This document shows, piece by piece, positions 18,204 through 25,749 of a stretch of DNA of 64,000 nucleotides. The position numbers and the translations under genes were made by a program. Each line of letters opens with the position of its first letter. Position 1 is the stretch's first letter. The DNA is from Bacillota bacterium (GTDB lineage Bacteria > Bacillota > Clostridia > Oscillospirales > Ruminococcaceae). The stretch covers positions 1-64,000 of the forward strand of contig JAEZRC010000004.1 in assembly GCA_023440965.1 (NCBI GenBank), read 5' to 3'. The notes under the pieces were generated by a model. The model saw nothing but the letters and a program-made list of their open reading frames with translations, was not told the origin of the DNA and did not search any database.

Positions 18204-19657
18204 TATATACTTTTCAAAGAGAACCAGAATTCAACGCCATTTTCGTGATTTTTTACTCCATATTGCCCCCCATGGGCATTAATAATTGTTTTCACAATAT
18301 ATAGACCAAGTCCGACATTGTTTTCTTCGTTTCGTGTTCTTGCTTCATCACTTCTAAAAAAGCTATCCCAGACTTTAACCAAATGCTCAATTTCAATATT
18401 GTCACCTTGATTACATACAGAAAATATAACATTTTCTTTCTCTTTTAAAACCGAAATCTCAACATAGTCATCAGCCTTTGTATGTGAAATTGCATTTTGA
18501 ATAAAGTTGTTCATAGCTTGCTCAAGATATATTTTATCACCAATAATTAAGCAGTTATCCTGAATATTTGTTTTGCATACAATTTTATTTTTAGAAAAAA
18601 GCATTTCACTTTTTAATAAAAGCCATTTTGCAAGCTTGCTTAAATCAATTTGTTCAAAATTCAGTACTGTTAAATTATTTTCAATGTTTGAAATATCAAG
18701 CAAACTTTTAACTAAATGATTCATTTTTTGACCTTCATCAATTATTACATCATAGTAAAAGTCTTTATCAATCCCCTTAATGTCGTTTTTTAACATTTCC
18801 GAATAACCAACAAGTAATGAAAGTGGAGTTTTAAGCTCATGAGAAACATTTGCGATAAATTCTTTTCGCATCTTGTCAATTTGCTTTTGATTATCAACAT
18901 CTTTTTGTAAAGATTCATTTGCTTCTGTGAGTTTAGAAATCATTTCTGAAAGGGTATTAGACATAATGTTTATATTTTTTGCCAAACTCCCTATTTCATC
19001 ATCAGGTAAATTTTCATTTGCTTTTTGTGTAAAATTAAATATAGCAACGTTTTTTGCAACTTCATCAATTTGTTTAATCGGCTTGCTGATTTTATTAGAA
19101 AAGATATAAGCACCAATCCCTCCAATAAGCAAACAAATAAACGAAATGTAAATACTGAATACTGTCAGAACTCGTGTATTTTGTTCAACACCCGAAATTG
19201 AAGTATAGATAATAATATTAAGCTTGCCATAATTTGAATTAATAACGCCACTAAGCATTAAACTTTCTTCATTTGTTCTGTAGTTTTTTTGAAGAATAGG
19301 CGAAGGATTTTCAGAAAAAACTATTTTATCTTTTATTTTAGGCATCTGAATATTGGGCTTTTTCCAAAAATTAAAATCATCTTGGCTACTTCCATAAATC
19401 ATTTCAGGAGTTTGATTTATTACTACAACTTTCAAATTTTCTGTTTCTTCGTATTGATGAATTACATTAGCAAGACTTGTTTCATTTTCTGTGTAATTTT
19501 GCTTAAGTTCAGAAAAAAGTTGTTTCATCTTATTGCTTTTTTCAATCATAAAATATGGTTTTGCTAAAAAAAAATTAAAAACAATTTGCAAAGAAACAAC
19601 TAAAAGAATGATTAGTCCAACGAAAACTATTATTTTGCTTTTAATTGTTTTTTTCAT
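18203..19657 (-). CDS. Sensor histidine kinase
   Basis: A 484-aa membrane kinase. TM1 lies at about 8-30, an extracellular sensor domain of about 130 residues follows, then TM2 at about 160-185 and HAMP. The HisKA box is FIANVSHELKTPLSLLVGYS and the HATPase domain has the G-box VGLGLYIVKTIINAHGG. The start at 19657 is set by GAGGTGG just upstream; a longer reading to 19729 has none. It overlaps the response regulator gene by 17 nt, so translation is coupled. It probably senses an envelope-active compound exported or countered by the adjacent ABC transporter. Confidence 0.9.
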   Translation of the reverse strand: MKKTIKSKIIVFVGLIILLVVSLQIVFNFFLAKPYFMIEKSNKMKQLFSELKQNYTENETSLANVIHQYEETENLKVVVINQTPEMIYGSSQDDFNFWKKPNIQMPKIKDKIVFSENPSPILQKNYRTNEESLMLSGVINSNYGKLNIIIYTSISGVEQNTRVLTVFSIYISFICLLIGGIGAYIFSNKISKPIKQIDEVAKNVAIFNFTQKANENLPDDEIGSLAKNINIMSNTLSEMISKLTEANESLQKDVDNQKQIDKMRKEFIANVSHELKTPLSLLVGYSEMLKNDIKGIDKDFYYDVIIDEGQKMNHLVKSLLDISNIENNLTVLNFEQIDLSKLAKWLLLKSEMLFSKNKIVCKTNIQDNCLIIGDKIYLEQAMNNFIQNAISHTKADDYVEISVLKEKENVIFSVCNQGDNIEIEHLVKVWDSFFRSDEARTRNEENNVGLGLYIVKTIINAHGGQYGVKNHENGVEFWFSLKSI

Positions 19658-20339
19658 TATCCACCTCAAATTTATATCCGGTTCCATGAACAGTTTTAAT
19701 ATAACTGCAATCGAGCAAAAGCTTCGCACGTAATTGCTTTATATGTGTATCTACCGTCCTTATATCTCCCATATAATCAAAATTCCAGATCGCATTCAAA
19801 ATGTTTTCTCGAGTTAAAACTAAGCCCTCATTTTCAATGAAATAAAATAACAAATCGTATTCTTTTGGAGTAAGCTCAATTTTATTTTTATTACAAATTA
19901 CTTCTTTTTTGAGCTTGTCTATATATATATTCCCAATATTTATTTTTTCAATTTTATATTTTCCCGTTCTTTTTAAAACTGATTCGATTCGTGCAAGAAG
20001 AAGTGATGGCGAAAAAGGTTTGCATACATAATCATCTGCGCCCTTTTTAAATCCAGCTAATTGATCATATTCTTCGCTTTTTGCCGTCAACATTATAATT
20101 GGGGTTAGAGAGCTTTCTCTTATCTCAGAAAGTACCTGATAACCATTTTTTATAGGCATCATTACATCTAATAAAATTAAATCAATTTTGCTATTGTTAG
20201 CATAAAAAATGTCTAATGCATCTTGACCATTTGATGCTTCTAATATTGTGTAGCTATTACTTAAGAGGAAATCCTTTAGCATTCTTTGAATTCTATTTTC
20301 ATCTTCGACAATCAAGATCAAGCCCTTGCTTTCATTCAT
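19641..20339 (-). CDS. OmpR-family response regulator
   Basis: A 232-aa regulator. The receiver domain (about 8-118) has the acidic pair in VEDENR, phospho-acceptor Asp in LILLDVMMP, and the conserved K in the VCKPF segment. A winged-helix Trans_reg_C domain (about 130-230) contains the ELTPKEYDLL motif. The ATG at 20339 has AAGGTGG upstream; an upstream GTG reading is not favoured. Three AATGTGAT repeats at 11-bp spacing precede it and suggest autoregulation. Confidence 0.92.
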   Translation of the reverse strand: MNESKGLILIVEDENRIQRMLKDFLLSNSYTILEASNGQDALDIFYANNSKIDLILLDVMMPIKNGYQVLSEIRESSLTPIIMLTAKSEEYDQLAGFKKGADDYVCKPFSPSLLLARIESVLKRTGKYKIEKINIGNIYIDKLKKEVICNKNKIELTPKEYDLLFYFIENEGLVLTRENILNAIWNFDYMGDIRTVDTHIKQLRAKLLLDCSYIKTVHGTGYKFEVDNEKNN

Positions 20340-20372
20340 AATAAACACCACCTTAATTAATACTACTATGTT

Positions 20373-20402
20373 AATGTGATATAAATGTGATGCAAATGTG
20401 AT
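20373..20402 (-). promoter_or_regulatory. Three AATGTGAT direct repeats at 11-bp spacing
   Basis: AATGTGAT occurs at 20373-20380, 20384-20391 and 20395-20402 (plus-strand reading), each exactly 11 bp apart. They lie about 35-60 bp upstream of the response regulator start. One helical turn per repeat is typical of OmpR-family binding. Confidence 0.65.
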
Positions 20403-20499
20403 ATTATACGTTTTATCTTTTTTTACCCATCATAGTGACCAAAGGCTTCAATATATCTCATACATACGACTTAAAAGTATCCCCATTTCACAATTCGCA

Positions 20500-20650
20500 C
20501 ATATTTTTCTTCCATGAGGACCCTTTCAAGGGTAGCAAGTAACAAGCTTTTGCAAGTGTCAGACCGTTATGCCATTGCAATGGCTGCCAGTAATGGAGCC
20601 TTATAGGCGACAAAAGAAAAACCCCGGCTAAGCCGGTGGATTTTTATTTT
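20500..20650 (+). ncRNA. Possible structured RNA or dispersed repeat ending in a terminator
   Basis: Several short hairpins follow one another: CCCTTTCAAGGG, GCCATTGCAATGGC and GCCTTATAGGC. They end in a GC-rich stem CCGGCT/AGCCGG (20624-20636) followed by GGATTTTTATTTTT. The block is more GC-rich than its surroundings and contains no convincing gene. I cannot name an RNA family. The terminator can work in both directions, so the strand is uncertain. The remainder of the 20340-21134 gap is AT-rich with a degenerate reading near its right end. Confidence 0.35.
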
Positions 20651-21134
20651 TATACAATATTTTTATTTATCTCTGTAACATTATATACAAAATTGTGGGA
20701 AATTGTTGCAAAGGTGCTGTTTATTTATTATAATATGTATATAGGAAAATATTCGAATTTTGTGAATTGCTTGTAATAGCAATAATGCGAACATTATTCA
20801 AATTTCAGCATCAAAAGAATGTGCTAAAATATCTGGAGTTAATTATTGATAAGAGGATTACTATGATATTCTTTTAAGTTTTAGGGATAAATGTGAGTGA
20901 TTAGAGCCTTATTGTATTTTGTGAAAAAAATGAGCGTAGAATACATGATATAGCTAACTTATACGAAAATTAGAACAAGAAGTCTGTTCTCATATGCATA
21001 CTATTTCAAGATACGCTATTAAAAATAGTATGCTGAAGTTAAGGCATACAAGCAGTGTGTTTCCCTACACCAATAAAATAATGGCAAAAGCAAAAAAGTG
21101 GTAATTTTTATATATAAATCGGGAGGAACAGAAA

Positions 21135-21491
21135 ATGATAATTCGGCAAGTATTAAATAGAATTTATGTGAATGATATGAATAGCACAATAGAATTTTAT
21201 GAAGGGCTATTTCAAAGTAAGTGTAATTTAAGATTTAGTTATAACGAAGCAAAGCTTGAATTGGCTCAAGTTGAGAATGTCTTGATTTTGTGCGGTTCTG
21301 ATAAAGATTTGGAACCTTTTAGTGATACAAGAGTAACGTTTTTAGTGGATTCAGTTACTGATTTCAGAGATTATTTGTTAAAGAATGGTGCAAAAATAAT
21401 AAGAGATTTAAAAAAGGTACCGTCTGGAACTAATATGACAGTAAAGCATAAAGATGGGACAATTATTGAGTATGTTGAGCATAGTAAATAA
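21135..21491 (+). CDS. VOC (glyoxalase/bleomycin resistance) family protein
   Basis: A 118-aa single-domain protein with the beta-alpha-beta-beta-beta pattern of the vicinal oxygen chelate superfamily: RIYVNDMNSTIEFYEGLF at the start and MTVKHKDGTIIEYVEHSK at the end, where the metal-ligand Glu lies. Only part of the usual metal site is visible and no substrate can be assigned. GGGAGGA lies before the ATG. Confidence 0.8.
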   Translation: MIIRQVLNRIYVNDMNSTIEFYEGLFQSKCNLRFSYNEAKLELAQVENVLILCGSDKDLEPFSDTRVTFLVDSVTDFRDYLLKNGAKIIRDLKKVPSGTNMTVKHKDGTIIEYVEHSK

Positions 21492-21590
21492 TTCAAAGTA
21501 TTATATATAATGAGTAAATTTGACGGTTATGCGCAAACACAATAAGGTACTTGCATAGGATAAACTTAATTTGAGTAATTGGAGGTAGCT

Positions 21591-21935
21591 ATGGAAGATT
21601 TCCCGAAATTTATGAAGAACAAATTAAATCATATTAGTGGCAATCAGCAAAACACGAAAGACATTGACGGCTACTATTATACAGCAAATGACGGTAGCCA
21701 AATGGCCTTCTGGTCATGCTATTCAGATCAGGTTTCAAAACCACATCAGCATCAATTTGATGAATATACGATTGTTGTTTCTGGTCAGTATATTCCAATA
21801 ATCGATGAGAAAGAAATTGTATTAAATCCTGGTGATGAAATATTTGTTCCGAAAGGAACATTGCAGGGTGGAAGATACATTGCAGGAACAAGAACAATTT
21901 CAGCATTTGGTGGCAGGCGGATAAATAAAGAGTAA
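21591..21935 (+). CDS. Cupin-domain protein
   Basis: A 114-aa cupin. Motif 1 is visible as PHQHQFDEYTIVVSG and motif 2 as PGDEIFVPKGTLQGG. The His and Glu ligands of a metal site are present in motif 1. The ATG at 21591 follows GGAGG by 6 nt; an upstream TTG reading would begin at the ribosome site and is rejected. Function is unknown; it lies between a VOC and a DUF2461 gene. Confidence 0.8.
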   Translation: MEDFPKFMKNKLNHISGNQQNTKDIDGYYYTANDGSQMAFWSCYSDQVSKPHQHQFDEYTIVVSGQYIPIIDEKEIVLNPGDEIFVPKGTLQGGRYIAGTRTISAFGGRRINKE

Positions 21936-22021
21936 TCGAGCTATTGAACAGAACTAGATAGTAAAGCACACATATTAATATGGATACTTATGATGAAAAA
22001 CTTAATTTGGAGGATTTTTAA

Positions 22022-22690
22022 ATGCCATTTTCTAAAAATACAATTGATTTTTTAATTGAAAACCACCTGAATGACAGCAAGGTATGGTATCAGGAACATA
22101 AAGAATATTACAAGCAATACATTGCGGAACCTTTTTCGGAATTTATAACAGCACTACAGCCGACAATTAATGAAATCGACAGCGAAATTGTCTGTAATCC
22201 TAAACGATTCTCAAGATTATATCGTGATACAAGATTTTCTAAAGGTGGAAGTATATTCAGAGATAATATGTGGTGTTCATTTGAAAGAAGAACTGAACAG
22301 TTTAAATCAGTACCATCATTTTATTTTGATATTTCTCCGAATGGGTTTGAATATGGCTGTGGTTATTATATGGCAAGTACTGCAACAATGAATGTGTTTC
22401 GAGAATTGATCTTAGAAAATGACAAAGCTTTTCAAGCAGCAATTAATTCTTATGAAAGTCAGAATACATTTCAGCTTGCAGGAGATTTATATAAGAAAAA
22501 TCATTATCCTGAGCAAAGTGAAAGACTATGTAATTGGCTTAATCGCAAGTCGATATATCTATTTTGCAAGAGTGCTGATATGGATGTGTTTTGCAGCGAT
22601 AAGCTTTCTGATATAATAGCTGAGGACTATAAAAAAATTGCTCCGATATATCATTTCTTCATGAAAGTCGGAGAGCTTGCTATATGTTAA
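22022..22690 (+). CDS. DUF2461 family protein
   Basis: A 222-aa protein matching the DUF2461/TIGR02453 pattern: an N-terminal helical LIENHLNDSKVWYQEHKEYY segment, the conserved core NPKRFSRLYRDTRFSKGGSIFRDNMW, and FDISPNGFEYGCGYYM. No function is established for the family. GGAGG precedes the ATG by 7 nt. Confidence 0.85.
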   Translation: MPFSKNTIDFLIENHLNDSKVWYQEHKEYYKQYIAEPFSEFITALQPTINEIDSEIVCNPKRFSRLYRDTRFSKGGSIFRDNMWCSFERRTEQFKSVPSFYFDISPNGFEYGCGYYMASTATMNVFRELILENDKAFQAAINSYESQNTFQLAGDLYKKNHYPEQSERLCNWLNRKSIYLFCKSADMDVFCSDKLSDIIAEDYKKIAPIYHFFMKVGELAIC

Positions 22691-22867
22691 GTTCATGATA
22701 GCTCGTAGTAATTTCAACTTCGAATCATGTTTAATTAGTGGACAGGCAGGTAAATTGCAATGATATGCAGTTAGCCCAATTCTTAATCATATAAATTATA
22801 AGTAATATAATGAGGCTACATTATAAGATGCTTAAAATATTAACAGGAATTTTAAAAGAGGGATATA

Positions 22868-23743
22868 ATGAAAAAGATATTTGCAGTTTTAATTGTTATA
22901 GTGGTTGCTATAATGTCTGGCTGTAATAAAAATGTACATAAAAAAGAAGGGAAAACACAAGCGGTATATTTGGGGACAGATACTAAAGTACTTCTTAATG
23001 AAATACAAGAATATACAACCGATAAGCATATTAAACCTTCAAAAGAAATTCCAGCTTGTTATGCTGAAAGTTATGATATGAGTTTAAAACTTGATGTTGA
23101 TAAGAAAACTCTATCAGGCGATATAGTAATAAATTTGATAAATAAAACAGGAGATACGCTAAGCAAAATCTGTGTGAGAAACTATGCAGCTTCAATTCTT
23201 GAAAAAGAACAGAAAGGTTCATCTGTTATCAATAGCGCTATGATTACAGGTAGTAATGAAAAATTAGCTATTGATGTAAAGAAAGATCATTCTGTGGTTT
23301 ATCTCGACTTATCAAAACATGAAATAGCACCAGGAAAGTCGGCCAGTATTAAACTTCATTTTACTACTGATATTCCTAAAATAAATGATCGTTTTGGATA
23401 TCATCAGGAAGGAAAGAATAATATTTTCCAGCTTTCATTTTGCTTTCCTATAATGGCAATGTATGAGAATGATAAGTGGAGCGAAAGTCCATATATTTGG
23501 AGTGCGGAATCAAATTACAATAAGGTAGCTAAATTTAATGTAAAGCTTGAAGTTGCAGAGGGTTATATGGTTGTTGCCAATGGTGATGAGAAAACTGAAG
23601 GCTCTGTTACTACAATTACCGGCGATAATTTAAGAGAAATGGCAATAGTAGACGAATTATCTTTTGGACGTCCTGCTTGTCTCTTCATAGCTTCCAATTG
23701 CATTTTATATGCAAATAATTTCTCAAAGTGCAGGAGTTCCTGA
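22868..23743 (+). pseudogene. Truncated M1-peptidase-like lipoprotein
   Basis: The 291-aa reading starts with a lipoprotein signal (MSGC, Cys19). It matches only the N-terminal beta-sandwich domain of M1 aminopeptidases (about 55-255, from YDMSLKLDVDKKTLSGDIVI). At about residue 260 (near 23650) the M1 sequence ends abruptly and the frame runs into antisense of a ParB-like fragment, stopping at 23743. The catalytic HEXXH domain is absent, and I find no continuation downstream. It is therefore a 3'-truncated remnant. Confidence 0.7.
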
Positions 23744-23784
23744 CGTTGATTTAAGTTTGTATTGACAACAATTAGCTTCAGCAA
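23650..23784 (-). pseudogene. ParB-like fragment, remnant of a mobile element
   Basis: The minus strand encodes NTNLNQRQELL followed by FAYKMQLEAMKRQAGRP and KDNSS. This is the characteristic segment of ParB/Spo0J-like partition proteins carried by plasmids and integrative elements. Only about 45 residues remain, with no start or downstream HTH. It abuts the point where the M1-peptidase gene breaks off and marks a past insertion or deletion. Confidence 0.6.
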
Positions 23785-23808
23785 TGATAAGTTGCTGAGT
23801 GTTTTTTT
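23775..23808 (+). terminator. Terminator after the M1 remnant
   Basis: TTCAGCAA (23777-23784) pairs with TTGCTGAG (23792-23799), followed by TGTTTTTTT. Confidence 0.65.
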
Positions 23809-23916
23809 ATGTAAAATACATTGTTTATGACAAAATATTTATTGAATATTGAATAATAATAATATTGGCTGTATAATTAATATATTCATATAGAAAATAG
23901 TTAGGTGTGTGCGAAA

Positions 23917-24936
23917 ATGGAATTAGACAACATTTTAAGAAATTATATCAAGCCCTCTATTAAAGTTGCGTTTGTACAGATATTTTTATTGTTTGCATCA
24001 TTAGTCTGCATTATGGCATCAATATACATTGGGGTGAATTATGAATCCCCTGACCCTGCAAAGTTTTCAAAAAATTTAAATGAAAACTCATACTGCTATG
24101 TTAATGTTCAGTATCTTACAAAATGGCTTGTAAAGGATGATAATAATACATATTATTGTGCAGCGGATAAGGATGGAAATCAGTTTACAATATCAATCAA
24201 AGACGATGATTTGAGTCAGTTCAACAGAATTGTCTTATATACATATTCTGAAGATGCTGAAGCCATTGCTCCACCTGCAATAAGAGTAACAGGAAGAGTA
24301 CATAAAATAAGTTCATACAATGCAGACCAGATGGTCAAAGCATGGGAGCTTAAATCAAGAAGCGAATATTATAATAAGTTCGGATCACAGGTTTTTTATG
24401 CAGGTCAATCAGTTTCGTCAGCGCCAAGTATTATATTGCTTATTGTTGGTATAGTTATATTGCCGACCTCTCTAATTGGATTATTAATTATTGCATTGAT
24501 TAATGGCAAGAGTAAGAAATCCATTGAAATATTAAATCAGAACGGTGAATATCAAAAGGCAGAATATGAATTATCTCAGTCGGAACATTATATCTATAAT
24601 AAAAAGAGGGTAATTTTTACCGAAAACTTTATAATTCTTAAAAATAAGGGTATTGCAGTAAATTATAATAACGTTGAATGGTTCTTTAAGAGAGTCCAGA
24701 CTTACAATGGTATAATGACAAATATGGAGCTTGTGATTTTTACTATGCCTCACGGAGAAATTCGCGTAATTAATGTAGCTCACAAGAAGAAATTACAAGA
24801 CGATTTATATTTTTTGATGGATGTTATAGCTGTAAAAAACCCCAATGCACTTGGTGGCTACAGTTCAGAGTGCAGAAAGGAATATAAACGCAGAAGAAAG
24901 CAGTATAAGTTGTATAAAAACAGTAATAATTTATAA
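23917..24936 (+). CDS. Two-TM protein of unknown function
   Basis: A 339-aa protein. An N-terminal TM helix (about 16-40) is followed by an outside domain (about 45-165), a second TM (about 168-195) and a cytoplasmic domain (about 200-339) with a strand-rich part (VIFTENFIILKNKGIAVNYN) and a basic tail. I do not recognise the family. ATG 23917 is preferred with AGGTGTG about 8 nt upstream; a GTG at 23905 is the alternative. It lies just upstream of the type VII effector operon but has its own terminator, so a link is not shown. Confidence 0.65.
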   Translation: MELDNILRNYIKPSIKVAFVQIFLLFASLVCIMASIYIGVNYESPDPAKFSKNLNENSYCYVNVQYLTKWLVKDDNNTYYCAADKDGNQFTISIKDDDLSQFNRIVLYTYSEDAEAIAPPAIRVTGRVHKISSYNADQMVKAWELKSRSEYYNKFGSQVFYAGQSVSSAPSIILLIVGIVILPTSLIGLLIIALINGKSKKSIEILNQNGEYQKAEYELSQSEHYIYNKKRVIFTENFIILKNKGIAVNYNNVEWFFKRVQTYNGIMTNMELVIFTMPHGEIRVINVAHKKKLQDDLYFLMDVIAVKNPNALGGYSSECRKEYKRRRKQYKLYKNSNNL

Positions 24937-24943
24937 AAATGTT

Positions 24944-24976
24944 AAGGTCACACAGAATAACTGTTGTGACCTTTAT
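24944..24976 (+). terminator. Terminator after the two-TM gene
   Basis: AAGGTCACA (24944-24952) pairs with TGTGACCTT (24965-24973), followed by an imperfect T-rich tract. Confidence 0.6.
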
Positions 24977-25041
24977 AATTTAAAGTTAAGAAAACTTTTT
25001 GTACATTTTTACAGAATTACACTATAGTGTTTTTACTTTAA

Positions 25042-25070
25042 TTGACTTTTAAAATAATACCAAGTATAAT
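25042..25070 (+). promoter_or_regulatory. Sigma-A promoter of the LXG effector operon
   Basis: TTGACT (25042-25047), a 17-nt spacer and TATAAT (25065-25070) lie about 70 nt before the first small gene. Confidence 0.75.
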
Positions 25071-25138
25071 GTTAATAATTAGTGTTATGCTTTTTAAAAA
25101 AGTTTTAACAAATACGTTATTTTATTTTGGAGGTCAAT

Positions 25139-25414
25139 ATGGCACATACAATTATTTCAAATACTGAGACATTGAATAACCATTGCCAGGAAATTTCAAC
25201 AAGTGCCAGTAACCTTGATACATACGATTTTAGCAAGTATACTTTAAATACAAATACTACTCCATATCAGAAACTTTCAAAATGCCTATCAGATATCAGC
25301 GCAATTTTACAGGAAATAGCATCTGATTTAAAAATAGACCTTTTAGTAGTTAACTCTATTGCAAAGAGCTTTGAAAAGAAAGACAAAGTAATTGCGAAGG
25401 AAGTGACAAAGTAA
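25139..25414 (+). CDS. Small helical LXG-partner protein (DUF3130/TIGR04197-like)
   Basis: A 91-aa all-helical protein with no signal peptide, read from ATG 25139 after GGAGG. Its pattern (ISNTETLNNHCQEISTSASNL...YQKLSKCLSDISAILQEIASDL) resembles the small TIGR04197/DUF3130 proteins encoded directly before LXG effectors. In streptococci such proteins (Lap1 type) bind the LXG domain and are needed for type VII export. It is the first gene of a tight four-gene operon. Assignment rests on size, helicity and position more than on strong motif identity. Confidence 0.65.
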   Translation: MAHTIISNTETLNNHCQEISTSASNLDTYDFSKYTLNTNTTPYQKLSKCLSDISAILQEIASDLKIDLLVVNSIAKSFEKKDKVIAKEVTK

Positions 25415-25744
25415 TTGGCTGATAAATCTGCAATCAATGAAAAGAAAGATGAATTGAATCGTATTGAAAATAATCTGATTAATTTATCTGAATCATTATA
25501 TTTACATTTTAATAAGGACTTTAGGATATTAGATGAACTTAAATATGGTTGGAATGGTGAAGCCGCAGATAAATTTTATCAGCAGGCCTATTATGAACAT
25601 TCAAGTATAAACAACCGTATTAAGAATTACTTACAGGACTTGCAGGATAGAATAAAAGTAAAAAAAGTAGAAATAGAACAATTACTTGATGAAGATGACA
25701 ATGTAGAAGATTCAGAAAATGATACAATACAAAAAGGGAGATGA
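25415..25744 (+). CDS. WXG100-like LXG-partner protein
   Basis: A 109-aa helical hairpin protein with a WNG turn (Trp46-Asn47-Gly48) between two amphipathic helices, as in WXG100/ESAT-6 proteins, and an acidic C-terminal tail. The start is TTG, immediately after the stop of the previous gene, with AAGGAAGTGA upstream. It probably acts with the preceding small protein and the LXG effector as a secretion partner (Lap2/DUF3958 type). Confidence 0.7.
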   Translation: MADKSAINEKKDELNRIENNLINLSESLYLHFNKDFRILDELKYGWNGEAADKFYQQAYYEHSSINNRIKNYLQDLQDRIKVKKVEIEQLLDEDDNVEDSENDTIQKGR

Positions 25745-25749
25745 CATAA

